A DNA stretch of 64,000 nucleotides from Agrobacterium vaccinii. GTDB lineage: Bacteria > Pseudomonadota > Alphaproteobacteria > Rhizobiales > Rhizobiaceae. The position numbers and the translations under genes are program-made. The notes under the pieces are model-generated. The model saw nothing but the letters and a program-made list of their open reading frames with translations. It did not search any database and was not told the DNA's origin. The stretch spans positions 1,860,001 to 1,924,000 of the forward strand of contig NZ_CP054150.1 in assembly GCF_021310995.1 (NCBI RefSeq), written 5' to 3'. Of the stretch, positions 27,337-35,902 are shown piece after piece (position 1 is the stretch's first letter; each line of letters starts with the position of its first letter).

Positions 27337-27906
27337 TCAGGCTTGCGTCATTTCCAATCGTTCCATTCCCCGGACGACGGTTCTGGGGTGAACCTTGTAC
27401 TGGCGGGCGACGTCGCAAACGGACATACCTGCGTTGATCGCCGCGCGAATATCGCAACACTGCACGGTGTTCAATGCCGGCCGCCGACCCGGATATTTAC
27501 CGCGCGCCTTCGCCGCCGCGATGCCTGCAATGGTCCGTTCCCGGATCAAGGATTTTTCGAATTCGGAGATGGCCGCGAAGATGTGAAAGATCAGCTTTCC
27601 GCCCGCAGACGACGTGTCGATGTTCTCCGTAAGGGACAGGAACCCAATCCCGCGTCGCTTGAGCCCGTCTATGAGCGTGATCAGGTGCCGGATCGACCTT
27701 CCTAGGCGATCCAGTCTCCAAACGACCAGCACGTCGCCTTTTCGGAGAACTTTCATCGTGGCAGAGAGACCAGTCCTTGTCCGCTGGGCGCCTGACACTC
27801 CATGATCTTCAAAGATTCGAACGCAACCGGCATCGCGCAGAGCGTTCTTCTGTAGATCCAGATGCTGGTCAGCCGTCGACACTCGCGAGTATCCAATTCT
27901 TGCCAT
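27337..27906 (-). CDS. Serine recombinase (resolvase/invertase family)
   Basis: A 189-residue site-specific recombinase. The catalytic domain has IGYSRVSTADQHLDLQ with the nucleophile Ser, GDVLVVWRLDRLGRS, LTENIDTSSAGGKLIF and FEKSLIRERT. A C-terminal helix-turn-helix follows (MSVCDVARQYKVHPRTVVRG). The ATG at 27906 has GGAAGG upstream; the longer frame to 28056 is not credible. Such proteins resolve Tn3-type cointegrates or invert DNA. No transposase or res-like repeats were recognised beside it, so this is probably the remnant of a transposon. Confidence 0.92.
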   Translation of the reverse strand: MARIGYSRVSTADQHLDLQKNALRDAGCVRIFEDHGVSGAQRTRTGLSATMKVLRKGDVLVVWRLDRLGRSIRHLITLIDGLKRRGIGFLSLTENIDTSSAGGKLIFHIFAAISEFEKSLIRERTIAGIAAAKARGKYPGRRPALNTVQCCDIRAAINAGMSVCDVARQYKVHPRTVVRGMERLEMTQA

Positions 27907-28049
27907 GAATCCTTCCAAATCCCCCATGCGGTTAGACCGGCTTGACAGAAACGAACGGTTTCGCGGAGCAGGAAGACGCAAGCATACAAAAAGCATTATG
28001 GACAACATTCCCAACGGGTCATGCATGAGACAAAACAGTTTTATGCGTC

Positions 28050-28797
28050 GTGACAAAACCGTTGGTTTTTGTCGTCGGATACCCTGGTTCCGGCCCTCGT
28101 GGATATGAGGGGATGAAGCAGCCTGCCTCGTTCAAATTGATTTCGCGGCTGATGACGGATGCGTGGATATACAGCCAGGACGGTCATCGTGATGAGTCGG
28201 GCATTTATGCTCGAATCCTTGAGAGGCTGCGGTCAAACATGATCCTCGCCGTCATCGAAACTCGGGCGCTCAATCCAGACGACTTCGCCTTGGACTTCAT
28301 CCACAAGTACAAAGTGCCCACGGGGATGTCTGCCATGCGGGATCTTCTAGAGTCCCGAAAACTTTCGGAATTTCCTGACCAGCAGCATCTGCGCAGACTG
28401 ATGATACCGGCTTACGTCAGTACGATGGAGCACTGTCGTCCCCGAACTGACCGTATCACCGCCGGGATCCTCGACATGAACATGATGTATGACCGCTTGA
28501 TCCTCCCAAAGGAATCCCAAAGGCCGCAGCGAGTGGTGCCTGGTCCTGATCGATGTTAAGTTTCTCTTGCCAGCAGTTTCGAAGACAGCCGTGTCAGACA
28601 TCGATCTCGGCATCCTGCAATTGCTCGCTGAGGGAGCGACCATGAAGGAAATCGCAGAGGCATCGCATCGATCCTTTCGAACGATCCATCATAGAGTTGA
28701 GCGTCTGAAGACACTGCTTGGCGCGAGGAACCTTGTGCACCTGGCAGCACTTTCCATATCCGCTGGGATCGCCGACGCCCCCTCCTCAGAGGAATGA
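28050..28797 (+). pseudogene. LuxR-type regulator split by a +1 frameshift
   Basis: The frame from 28050 encodes 150-odd residues of a PAS-like sensory region (LISRLMTDAWIYSQDGHRDE, ARALNPDDF-like stretch, DMNMMYDRLILPKES) and then drifts into nonsense ending PGPDRC at 28559. In the next frame, GRSEWCLVLIDVKFLLPAV picks up where it stops and leads to an HTH: ILQLLAEGATMKEIAEASHR, SFRTIHHRVERLKTLLGARN. The overlap point is near 28515 (CCCAAAGGCC). Together they form one regulator of about 248 residues, so a single-base insertion broke it. A sequencing error is the alternative. Confidence 0.7.
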
Positions 28798-28841
28798 TCT
28801 TGCGGGAGATCAAACGGACAAGCTGCTGCAAGGCAGCCATC

Positions 28842-29167
28842 TCATGACTGCGCCGACATTCTATCCCGAAATGACTCGCACCACCGGCGATCGCTGTAGC
28901 GCAGCCATCTGGCGAAAAACGATGCCTCGAAGTAGTCAGGGCACAAAGTCTGAAAAGTCTGCTTGCGCGCTTCCGTTTCGATATGGGCGCCACGGGCTTC
29001 TTCCTGTGCGACGCGGTCAGCATGGGCCGACCACGAATCCAAATCATCGGCCCGATGGAGTTTGAGATGAGGGCTGCCGCGATCACGAGCGTGGCAAAAA
29101 TTGGAGCGCCGACGACGACGCCGAGGAAAAGAACCCGTCTGCGCTTACGAACATGGCTGTCGATCAT
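28842..29167 (-). pseudogene. Small membrane protein gene with a probable frameshift near 29050
   Basis: The start at 29167 (MIDSHVRKRRRVLFLGVVVG, then an uninterrupted hydrophobic helix to ALISNSIG) has GAGG upstream and follows the previous gene by eight bases. That frame then becomes Arg-rich and poor. A different frame gives DDLDSWSAHADRVAQEEARG and ends YSDRRWCESFRDRMSAQS at 28842, a sensible soluble tail. Joining them at about 29045-29055 yields a protein of about 106 residues with one TM helix. No family recognised. Confidence 0.5.
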
Positions 29168-29174
29168 TGCAGCC

Positions 29175-29765
29175 TCACATCGTCTTCAATTCGCGGCCAG
29201 CGAACTTTTGACCAACACGGGTCTTTTCCAGTTCCTTCTGGAGCGCGAGGGAGTCCTGGCGCACACGTTCGATGCTCGCCATATGGTTGAGAACGAATAG
29301 CGCCACGGGAGGAATGAGGGCCAGCCAGAACACGTTTCCGAGCCCTATCGTGAACCGTGCCGGCAGAGCGAACATGATCAGTCCGAGGATGTAGGCGCCC
29401 GGAACGGCTTTCACCATCGTCGCTGCGTGGGAAACCCTGCTCGTATTGGCGAATGCGAAGTGATTGACACCCCGATCTTTGCTTTCACTGGCGATGAGAT
29501 GAAAGATGGACTGCTTCCAGGACCATATGCGCCGGAAGTAAAACGTACATTCATTGCCGACTTCGATTTCTGGATCGATTTTTTCGTTGGTAGTCACCCG
29601 CTGAAATTTCAGCAGTTCGCCATCGGCACTTTCAACGATCACATGGGCATAGTGCCAGATGTCGTCGATGGCATCCAGACCGTTGTAACCCATGAACGTT
29701 CGTCCATTGGCCTCCCGTACGGTGCCTGTAATTTTGATAATGTTCGGATTGCTCTCGACGGTCAC
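29175..29765 (-). CDS. Hypothetical membrane protein
   Basis: A 196-residue protein. The N-terminal half is soluble with beta-rich features (IIKITGTVREANGRTFMGYN, LKFQRVTTNEKIDPEIEVGN). Two hydrophobic helices follow (VPGAYILGLIMFALPARFTI and VFWLALIPPVALFVLN), then a charged coiled tail (DSLALQKELEKTRVGQKFAG). It starts with MTVESNPNI. It diverges from vgrG across 275 bases and is followed closely by the small broken membrane gene. The role is unknown; it may be immunity-like or an accessory of the vgrG locus. Confidence 0.65.
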   Translation of the reverse strand: MTVESNPNIIKITGTVREANGRTFMGYNGLDAIDDIWHYAHVIVESADGELLKFQRVTTNEKIDPEIEVGNECTFYFRRIWSWKQSIFHLIASESKDRGVNHFAFANTSRVSHAATMVKAVPGAYILGLIMFALPARFTIGLGNVFWLALIPPVALFVLNHMASIERVRQDSLALQKELEKTRVGQKFAGRELKTM

Positions 29766-30040
29766 TTGCAGCTCCCCATTGTTTCTGGGGACGCTGCCGT
29801 ATTTCGATTAAAAGTTCCGTCACCCTGCCAGGGAACGAGTGCCCGATTAGCTGCGTTTATCGGAGACGTTATCGTTGAGATCACGCTGATTTTTCGACGA
29901 GCAAAGGTCCTGTCAGATTTGAAATCCTTATTCGCCTTAATTTCGTGGAAATCCATGCTTTTGCCACAATTATCGATTGCATTTGTTTGAGATTTTGTTG
30001 GCAGATTGATATTTTCTTCACTCCATCGTCGAGGTTTCCC

Positions 30041-32272
30041 ATGACCGACCAGCCTTCATCCGCCGATTTCATCCAGGCGAGCCGTGTTTTGAAGGTCAAG
30101 TCGCCACTCGGCGAGGACCAGCTGCTACCGGAACGGATGGTCATCAACGAGGGTGTCTCGCAACTCTTCGAAATCCAGTTGAACGTCCGTGCGAAGAAGG
30201 AATCGGTGAAGCCGGAAGAACTGATCGGCCGTCTGGTCGATGTGTCGGTTGAGGTGCAACAGGGCGATGGCGAGGCTGGCAGTGGTATCCGTCGTCCGTT
30301 CAACGGTCTGGTGACGGACCTGCATGAGGGGCCACCGATTACCCGCGGTCTACGCTCTTACGCCATGACCATACGTCCACAGATGTGGCTGCTCTCCCGC
30401 CGATCCGATTGCCGCATCTGGATGGACAAGACCTCGGTGGATATCGTCGAAACGCTGTTTTCCGAACACGGCATTCCAGCGCCGGACACGTCGGGCATAA
30501 TTTCACTGCCACCGGTGCAGCACTACAGTACTCAGTTCAACGAAACGGACCTTGATTATCTCTTGCGCCGCTTTGAAGAAGACGGTCTTTTCTACTTTTT
30601 CAGCCATGAAGAGGGGTCTCACAAGCTGCATGTGGCCGATACTGCCAATGGATGGCTTGGGCCATCGCCTTCCGCACAGGGTGAAGGCAGGGTGAGATTG
30701 GCACAGGGATCGTCGGATCGCAACCACATCAATGACTGGGCTCGCCGTTTTTCCTATGTGCCGGGTCAGCGCGCCGGTGCCGACTGGAATTTCGAAACGC
30801 CCTCCATGGTGCCGGGCACAATGACGCCGTCTCTGGTGCAGATGCCGGACGCCACCAAGCGCGAGCTTTACGAATTCCCCGCCCGCATCAAGACCGTGGC
30901 CGAAGCGGAACGTGCGCAGAAACTCAGAACCCAGTCCACCGAAGCCGATCACGACCGCGTCTTCGGCGCATCGACCTCTCGCATTCTGGAAGCAGGTCGC
31001 CGTTTCACCCCATATGAGGAAGCCCACCCCGAGCACGAATACGAAGAGCATGTGATCATCCGGGCCAGCCACACCATCGTGGATCGCTCCTATGAGACCA
31101 ACAGCAACGAGCCGGAATACCGCAACGCCTTCGAAGCCATTCCCGCCCGCGTACCCCTCACCCCGCATCGCACGACCAAGCGTCCGAACATTGAAGGCAC
31201 GCAGGTCGCTATCGTCGCCGGTCCCAAGGGCGAAGAAATCCACCCGGATCAATATGGCCGCATCAAGCTGTGGTTCCCGTGGGACCGCAAGGCGAAGAAG
31301 GATGGTACGGATACCTGCTGGGTGCGCGTAGCGCAAAACTGGGCCGGTTCCACCTGGGGCGGTCAGATCATTCCGCGTATTGGGATGGAAGTCATGGTTG
31401 CCTTTGTCGATGGCGATCCCGATCGCCCGCTGGTGACGGGCGTCGTGCCCAACCCAGCCAATGGGGTCCCTTATGATCTTCCTGGCAACAAGACGCGGAT
31501 GGTGCTCCGCTCGAACACCCACAAAGGCCAAGGGTATAACGAACTGTCCTTTGAAGATGAAGCTGGACAAGAGAACATGTTTCTTCACGCGCAGAAGGAC
31601 CAGACCCTCAAAGTTCTCAACAACCGCGTGAAGCGTGTTGAAGCTCACCAGGTCGAAAGCGTGGGGCAAAACAAATCCATCGATGTCGGGCAGAACCATC
31701 AGGAGAAAATTGGCGGGTCGATGAACCTGACGGTTGGTGGTGGAGCGAGCGGCGTCCCGTTGTTAGGAATTTTGAGCGGCATTGCTGCGGCTGGCGGTCT
31801 TGACAGCAAGAATGGTGCAGCGGCGATTGATAATCCCCTGCTTCAACAATTTGCTGGTGCGATTGCGTCTTCCGGTGTGGCGACGGAGGCTTCCTCGCTC
31901 ATGGCAAACGCTGATGTCACCAATGCTGGTAATTTTGCCAAGGGTGCGGGCAGCGAGCAGACGTCCACTGGCTCTGCGCTGGGTGGGCTTCTTAGCAAGT
32001 TGTTCCCACTGAGCGGCATCGTCACCACTGTGATCGAGAAATTTCGTACCGACACGATTGGTATCGCCCGGACCGAGCAGATCGGTGTCTACAAAAACAC
32101 GACGGTTGGTCACACGATGACAATCAATGCCGGAGAGGAATTCATCATTAAGTGCGGCCAGTCGAAATTGATGATGGACAAGGATGGGAATGTGACGATC
32201 ACAGGCACGAAATTCAATTTCGCGGCCTCCGGCCATGTTCAGATCAACGGTGACGTTATCGACCTGAACTGA
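30041..32272 (+). CDS. vgrG: Type VI secretion system spike protein VgrG
   Basis: VgrG trimers form the needle tip of the T6SS and carry effectors. The 743-residue protein has the gp27-like base (residues about 10-370, with YSTQFNETDLDYLLRRFEED and FFSHEEGSHKLHV). The gp5 OB fold follows (about 385-480: VAIVAGPKGEEIHPDQYGRI, CWVRVAQNWAGSTWGGQIIP, VAFVDGDPDRPLVTGVV), then a beta-helix stalk (NELSFEDEAGQENMFLHAQK, VGQNKSIDVGQNHQEKIGGS). Residues about 565-665 are an Ala/Gly/Leu-rich insertion, after which the stalk resumes (IGVYKNTTVGHTMTINAGEE) and ends GDVIDLN. The ATG at 30041 follows GAGG. No other T6SS structural gene is near, so it is an orphan vgrG. Confidence 0.97.
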   Translation: MTDQPSSADFIQASRVLKVKSPLGEDQLLPERMVINEGVSQLFEIQLNVRAKKESVKPEELIGRLVDVSVEVQQGDGEAGSGIRRPFNGLVTDLHEGPPITRGLRSYAMTIRPQMWLLSRRSDCRIWMDKTSVDIVETLFSEHGIPAPDTSGIISLPPVQHYSTQFNETDLDYLLRRFEEDGLFYFFSHEEGSHKLHVADTANGWLGPSPSAQGEGRVRLAQGSSDRNHINDWARRFSYVPGQRAGADWNFETPSMVPGTMTPSLVQMPDATKRELYEFPARIKTVAEAERAQKLRTQSTEADHDRVFGASTSRILEAGRRFTPYEEAHPEHEYEEHVIIRASHTIVDRSYETNSNEPEYRNAFEAIPARVPLTPHRTTKRPNIEGTQVAIVAGPKGEEIHPDQYGRIKLWFPWDRKAKKDGTDTCWVRVAQNWAGSTWGGQIIPRIGMEVMVAFVDGDPDRPLVTGVVPNPANGVPYDLPGNKTRMVLRSNTHKGQGYNELSFEDEAGQENMFLHAQKDQTLKVLNNRVKRVEAHQVESVGQNKSIDVGQNHQEKIGGSMNLTVGGGASGVPLLGILSGIAAAGGLDSKNGAAAIDNPLLQQFAGAIASSGVATEASSLMANADVTNAGNFAKGAGSEQTSTGSALGGLLSKLFPLSGIVTTVIEKFRTDTIGIARTEQIGVYKNTTVGHTMTINAGEEFIIKCGQSKLMMDKDGNVTITGTKFNFAASGHVQINGDVIDLN

Positions 32273-32280
32273 GGTGGGCT

Positions 32281-33348
32281 ATGCTGGGACGTAACAACAC
32301 CCCTTTTGCCGCAATCGGCTTCGAGCAGGCTCATCGTGATGGCCACGACATGGGCGTGATCGCCGTCCGTGGCAAATACACGATTGGCGACGATGGTGAA
32401 CTTGCTCTTGCCCCTGAGCAGGAGCTTGTTCTGGTCGACGAGTACGAAGGAGATCCTCACACGACGCCTTTGCTGAAAGCGGCCGATCTCATACCGTTCA
32501 AGCCATCGACCGATATCAGCATTATTGGAAAAGCTTACGCACCCGCAGGGAAACCCAGCGCCGAGTGGATTGCTGGGGTGCGCATCGGCAAGTGGGCGAA
32601 TGCTGTTCGCATCAATGGACGTCGCCATTGGCTTTGGCGGGCCAAAAGCTGGCACCTCTCAGCAGCGGAACCGATCGAAGAAGCCGCAATGGATTATCGG
32701 AATGCTTCGGGCGATCTGAGCTGGGATCATCATGATGATCCAGAGGTGCCGCAAAATCCTATAGGGATCAAAAGACCACCGAGAGAGGGTAACGAAAACG
32801 ATGATGCGTTACCTGTTGCTCTGATCGATTCTCTCGACGATGACTATTCCGATATCGCCAGCAAAGCACCAAAAGGATTTTCACCTGTACCGCCGTTCTG
32901 GCGTCTGAGACAGCAATATGCAGGAACATACGACGACGCGTGGGTAGCTGAGCGCCATCCGCAATTGCCGGAAGACTTCGACTACCGTTTCTACCAGTCT
33001 GCCCATCCTGATATGATTTACCCAGGCTACCTGGCAGGCGATGAGTCCATCGAGCTTGCCCGTCTGACGCCGGGAGGCGGAACCCTTCGGTTTTCGTTGC
33101 CCGGCGTACAGCCCACAGCGCTTTATCGGTGGCGTGATGGACGAGAGGTCCGGGTTCTTCTCAATCTCGATGGCTTACACATCGACCTTCGCCAAGCGCC
33201 GTACCAGGTGGATATCACCTGGCGCTCGTGGTTGCCGATCTGCCCGAATTTTTTGCGCATTGAACTGACCGTCGATGAGCTTGATACAATGCGAGCGTCA
33301 GGCCTTCCTAGAGCGACAGTTGATGGTCTTTCAGAGGAGATCGCATGA
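32281..33348 (+). CDS. DUF2169-family T6SS effector adaptor/chaperone
   Basis: A 355-residue protein with the DUF2169 start (FAAIGFEQAHRDGHDMGVIA, VRGKYTIG) and typical later pieces: LIPFKPSTDISIIGKAYAPA, WAGKPSAEW-like turn, VRINGRRHWLWRA and FYQSAHPDMIYPGYLAGDE. DUF2169 proteins are adaptors that stabilise PAAR/DUF4150 effectors and load them on a VgrG tip. It starts eight bases after vgrG with GAGG upstream and overlaps the effector start by four bases (ATGA), so adaptor and effector are translated together. Confidence 0.92.
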   Translation: MLGRNNTPFAAIGFEQAHRDGHDMGVIAVRGKYTIGDDGELALAPEQELVLVDEYEGDPHTTPLLKAADLIPFKPSTDISIIGKAYAPAGKPSAEWIAGVRIGKWANAVRINGRRHWLWRAKSWHLSAAEPIEEAAMDYRNASGDLSWDHHDDPEVPQNPIGIKRPPREGNENDDALPVALIDSLDDDYSDIASKAPKGFSPVPPFWRLRQQYAGTYDDAWVAERHPQLPEDFDYRFYQSAHPDMIYPGYLAGDESIELARLTPGGGTLRFSLPGVQPTALYRWRDGREVRVLLNLDGLHIDLRQAPYQVDITWRSWLPICPNFLRIELTVDELDTMRASGLPRATVDGLSEEIA

Positions 33349-34829
33349 GCATCCCTCCTCCCCGTGAAGGTAGCCGCGCCACGCACGAAGGTATCATCAT
33401 TTCGAAGTACCCAGACGTATGCCGCTCCCCAACGGCGCCCGTGCCCTACACCATCATCGCGTATCAAGACGATGATGCAAATACGGCTTCCAGCGTCTTC
33501 ATGACGGGCCAACGCGCCCACAAGCAAAACTCCATCGTGACGAAGTGCACGGGCGACGAACCGGGCAAGGGATTGGGTGTCTGCTCCAACACAGTGTCTT
33601 CTATCTGCCACCGGAAACGGCATTCGAACAATGTTCGTATCGAAGGTCAGTGGGCCACGCGGGATAGCGACGAATGGTGGATGAATAACAAGAACACCGT
33701 TGGGAAGTTGGTCTGGCCCAAACATCAAAAATCATTCGGCCCAACGCCGCCTCTTTTAGTTTCCGATGATATGTATGCTGAGGATTCAGATGAGGGCAAG
33801 ATAATGTCGGATGCATTGCCGGATCCGCTCGTTATGAATGCGCAGTATGCTCAAAACGCTGCGGTTGCTCCTACTCCGGTTCAGCAGAACAGTAATCCCG
33901 TAAATCCGGGCCAGGTTCCGAGCGGCGGTAGTCCTTTCAATCAAAATGGATTCAATGGAAAAGGCGAAATCCCACCGTCAGCCAACGACAATAAGCCAGA
34001 GGAGCTAAGCCGATGGTGGAAGATAGTGAACATGTTGAAAAACATCAAAACAATCTCCCCAAGCGGACCCGGTGCAATGGAGGCCATGTCATATGCAGAT
34101 TATTGGCTGAAACGAAATGTGAACCAACCGCAAGATTGGTACAAGAAGGGTTTATGGGTTGGTGACCCGACTCAGAAGGAACACTACGTCGATAATGACG
34201 TACCGAATGGCTCAGGCATTGAGGCGACTGCACAGCGCACCGATAAAAAACCCGAGCCTCATTCAAGAACTGAAGGAAATACAAGCATTCTGGGTAAACC
34301 CAAGAAGGACGAAGAAGAAAAGAAGGACTGCGGTTGCCACGTAGGATCGTACGACAAAATGAAAAAGAGTTGTAATACTCTGTGCGGTCCAGGATATCAG
34401 GCCCATCACATTGTGCCAGATTATACTCTGCGTTATGGCACAAGAGCAGAGGCTGAACGCGATGAAAAGCGCATACCAGGATTGCCAAAATTCGGTGAAG
34501 GCCCCTCCATTTGTCTGTTTGGCCAAAAGGCGGATGCCGGTAGTGAACATGGCCTTGCCCACGCTGCAGATATGCAAGTTTACACAGCCGGATCAGGCTC
34601 AAGTACACCTCAAGGTACAACGGATATCGGTACAATAACTGCGATTTCTATGAGCGCCGCAATCTCAGCCAAGGGTGGAAAATGTGTCGCTGAGATTACT
34701 TTGGAGCTTCAAAAGCACCCTAATCTATTTTCTGACATTCTTGGTCGCACAACTATTCCGCCACCGATTGAGGGCGTTGATAAAGCTTATGAATTACTGA
34801 AAAATGGCGTTCGGGCGACAAAACATTGA
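33345..34829 (+). CDS. T6SS effector: DUF4150/PAAR-like N-terminus with C-terminal AHH-type nuclease
   Basis: A 494-residue modular effector. Residues about 1-130 are DUF4150/PAAR-like (CRSPTAPVPYTIIAYQDDDA, VFMTGQRAHKQNSIVTKCTGDEPGKGLGVCSNT), the tip piece that sits on VgrG. A low-complexity Asn/Gly/Pro-rich linker (about 165-225) follows. The C-terminal domain starts about residue 320 with a Cys cluster (DCGCHVG, CNTLCGPG) and contains the AHH motif at residues 353-355 (GYQAHHIVPDYTLRYG), then EGPSICLFGQKADAGSEHGLAHAADMQ-like His and Asp residues (not all catalytic). AHH domains are His-Me finger DNases, so DNA in a rival cell is the likely target. Codon use becomes more A/T-rich through the C-terminal half. 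Confidence 0.9.
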   Translation: MSIPPPREGSRATHEGIIISKYPDVCRSPTAPVPYTIIAYQDDDANTASSVFMTGQRAHKQNSIVTKCTGDEPGKGLGVCSNTVSSICHRKRHSNNVRIEGQWATRDSDEWWMNNKNTVGKLVWPKHQKSFGPTPPLLVSDDMYAEDSDEGKIMSDALPDPLVMNAQYAQNAAVAPTPVQQNSNPVNPGQVPSGGSPFNQNGFNGKGEIPPSANDNKPEELSRWWKIVNMLKNIKTISPSGPGAMEAMSYADYWLKRNVNQPQDWYKKGLWVGDPTQKEHYVDNDVPNGSGIEATAQRTDKKPEPHSRTEGNTSILGKPKKDEEEKKDCGCHVGSYDKMKKSCNTLCGPGYQAHHIVPDYTLRYGTRAEAERDEKRIPGLPKFGEGPSICLFGQKADAGSEHGLAHAADMQVYTAGSGSSTPQGTTDIGTITAISMSAAISAKGGKCVAEITLELQKHPNLFSDILGRTTIPPPIEGVDKAYELLKNGVRATKH

Positions 34830-34838
34830 AAGAAGACG

Positions 34839-35894
34839 ATGCAAAAAAAATCCAAAATCAGTTTCACGAGACTATGCGCTGTAAGTTACGATATTGCTTA
34901 TCTTGGGACGAACCCGGAAGGTCAGGAACTTGCGACGCCATTTACAGCAATATGCCAGTACAATCATGGCGAATGGTCTTACGAAGCCTTCGACTTTTCA
35001 CTCGCAAGTCTCTCACTTTACGAGGCGCCGGAGCAGTCTTACCGCATTCTGTATGTTCTAGCGGAAGCCGGTATTGCGGTTGATTTCGATACGAAGGCGC
35101 GTGAAATTCTGATTCCGGCGAAGGCGCCAATACGGAAAGACCATCGGTTAGGTTATCTTAGAAAGATACGACAAATTGGGGAACATTTGTTTGCTTGTGG
35201 TGACGGAGGGCAGTTACTCCAGCGAGCATCGGGTGGTAAGTGGGAAATATTGGACCCAAAATTTCTTGATGGGCCAGACGCAACACTAGATCCAAGCTCT
35301 AAGCTTCGGCAGCATTTGTTTAAAATGCATGACCCCTCTAATAACACTCAAGAAAATTTTGATCTTACATCTAAATTGATTTTAGATAACGCACTTAATG
35401 TTATTTGGGACATTGCGGGCCTTTCAGAGAAAGACATTTATCTCGCCAGCGAAAAGAATGCCGTTTATCACTATGACGGGGAGCGCATCTCAAAACTCGA
35501 AACGGAGGCAGACAGTGGAATACTTGCAGTCCACGCGGTCGATGCCGACACAGTATATGCCTGTGGACGGGATGGTAATTTTCTCTTTGGCAATAGCCGT
35601 GACGGCTTCCGCAAATTGAGTGTCCCAGGATCGCCTGTTTTCAACGGAATGGCGAGCTTTCAGGGCAAGCTTTACCTGTCCAGTATTGGTCGTCCGCGCG
35701 GTCTTTTTGTTTTTGATGGGGCAAAACTTGAGCGCGTCGAAGGCGATCTCGTTCCCGGCATTGATGACGTCTCCGCCGTCTCTGCTGTTGGCGACGAGGT
35801 GTTGTGGGTGATGGGAGAAAAGGATTTGCTGCGTTTCGATGGAAAAACCTGGGAGCGCATTTTGTTTCCTAGCAGTGAAACAATGACGCCGTAA
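34839..35894 (+). CDS. Beta-propeller-like protein 1, candidate immunity protein for the AHH effector
   Basis: A 351-residue protein starting nine bases after the effector stop. Its second half is made of repeated units of the type (I/V)-G-E-x-L-F-A-C-G-D-G-G-Q-L followed by a W or Y and D-G (LRKIRQIGEHLFACGDGGQL, KDIYLASEKNAVYHYDGERI, ADTVYACGRDGNFLFGNSRD, FQGKLYLSSI, GDEVLWVMGEKDLLRFDGKTW). This resembles blades of a propeller. No signal peptide is seen; it would stay in the cytoplasm, where a DNase immunity protein must act. The immunity role is inferred from position only. It has clear paralogues at 35903 and 37472. Confidence 0.75.
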   Translation: MQKKSKISFTRLCAVSYDIAYLGTNPEGQELATPFTAICQYNHGEWSYEAFDFSLASLSLYEAPEQSYRILYVLAEAGIAVDFDTKAREILIPAKAPIRKDHRLGYLRKIRQIGEHLFACGDGGQLLQRASGGKWEILDPKFLDGPDATLDPSSKLRQHLFKMHDPSNNTQENFDLTSKLILDNALNVIWDIAGLSEKDIYLASEKNAVYHYDGERISKLETEADSGILAVHAVDADTVYACGRDGNFLFGNSRDGFRKLSVPGSPVFNGMASFQGKLYLSSIGRPRGLFVFDGAKLERVEGDLVPGIDDVSAVSAVGDEVLWVMGEKDLLRFDGKTWERILFPSSETMTP

Positions 35895-35902
35895 GGCAAG
35901 CC

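Noticed and set aside
28556..29167. 203-codon version of the small membrane gene
   Set aside because: After the first 45 residues the sequence becomes Arg/Ser-rich and overlaps the LuxR HTH region; a frameshift to the shorter tail is more convincing.
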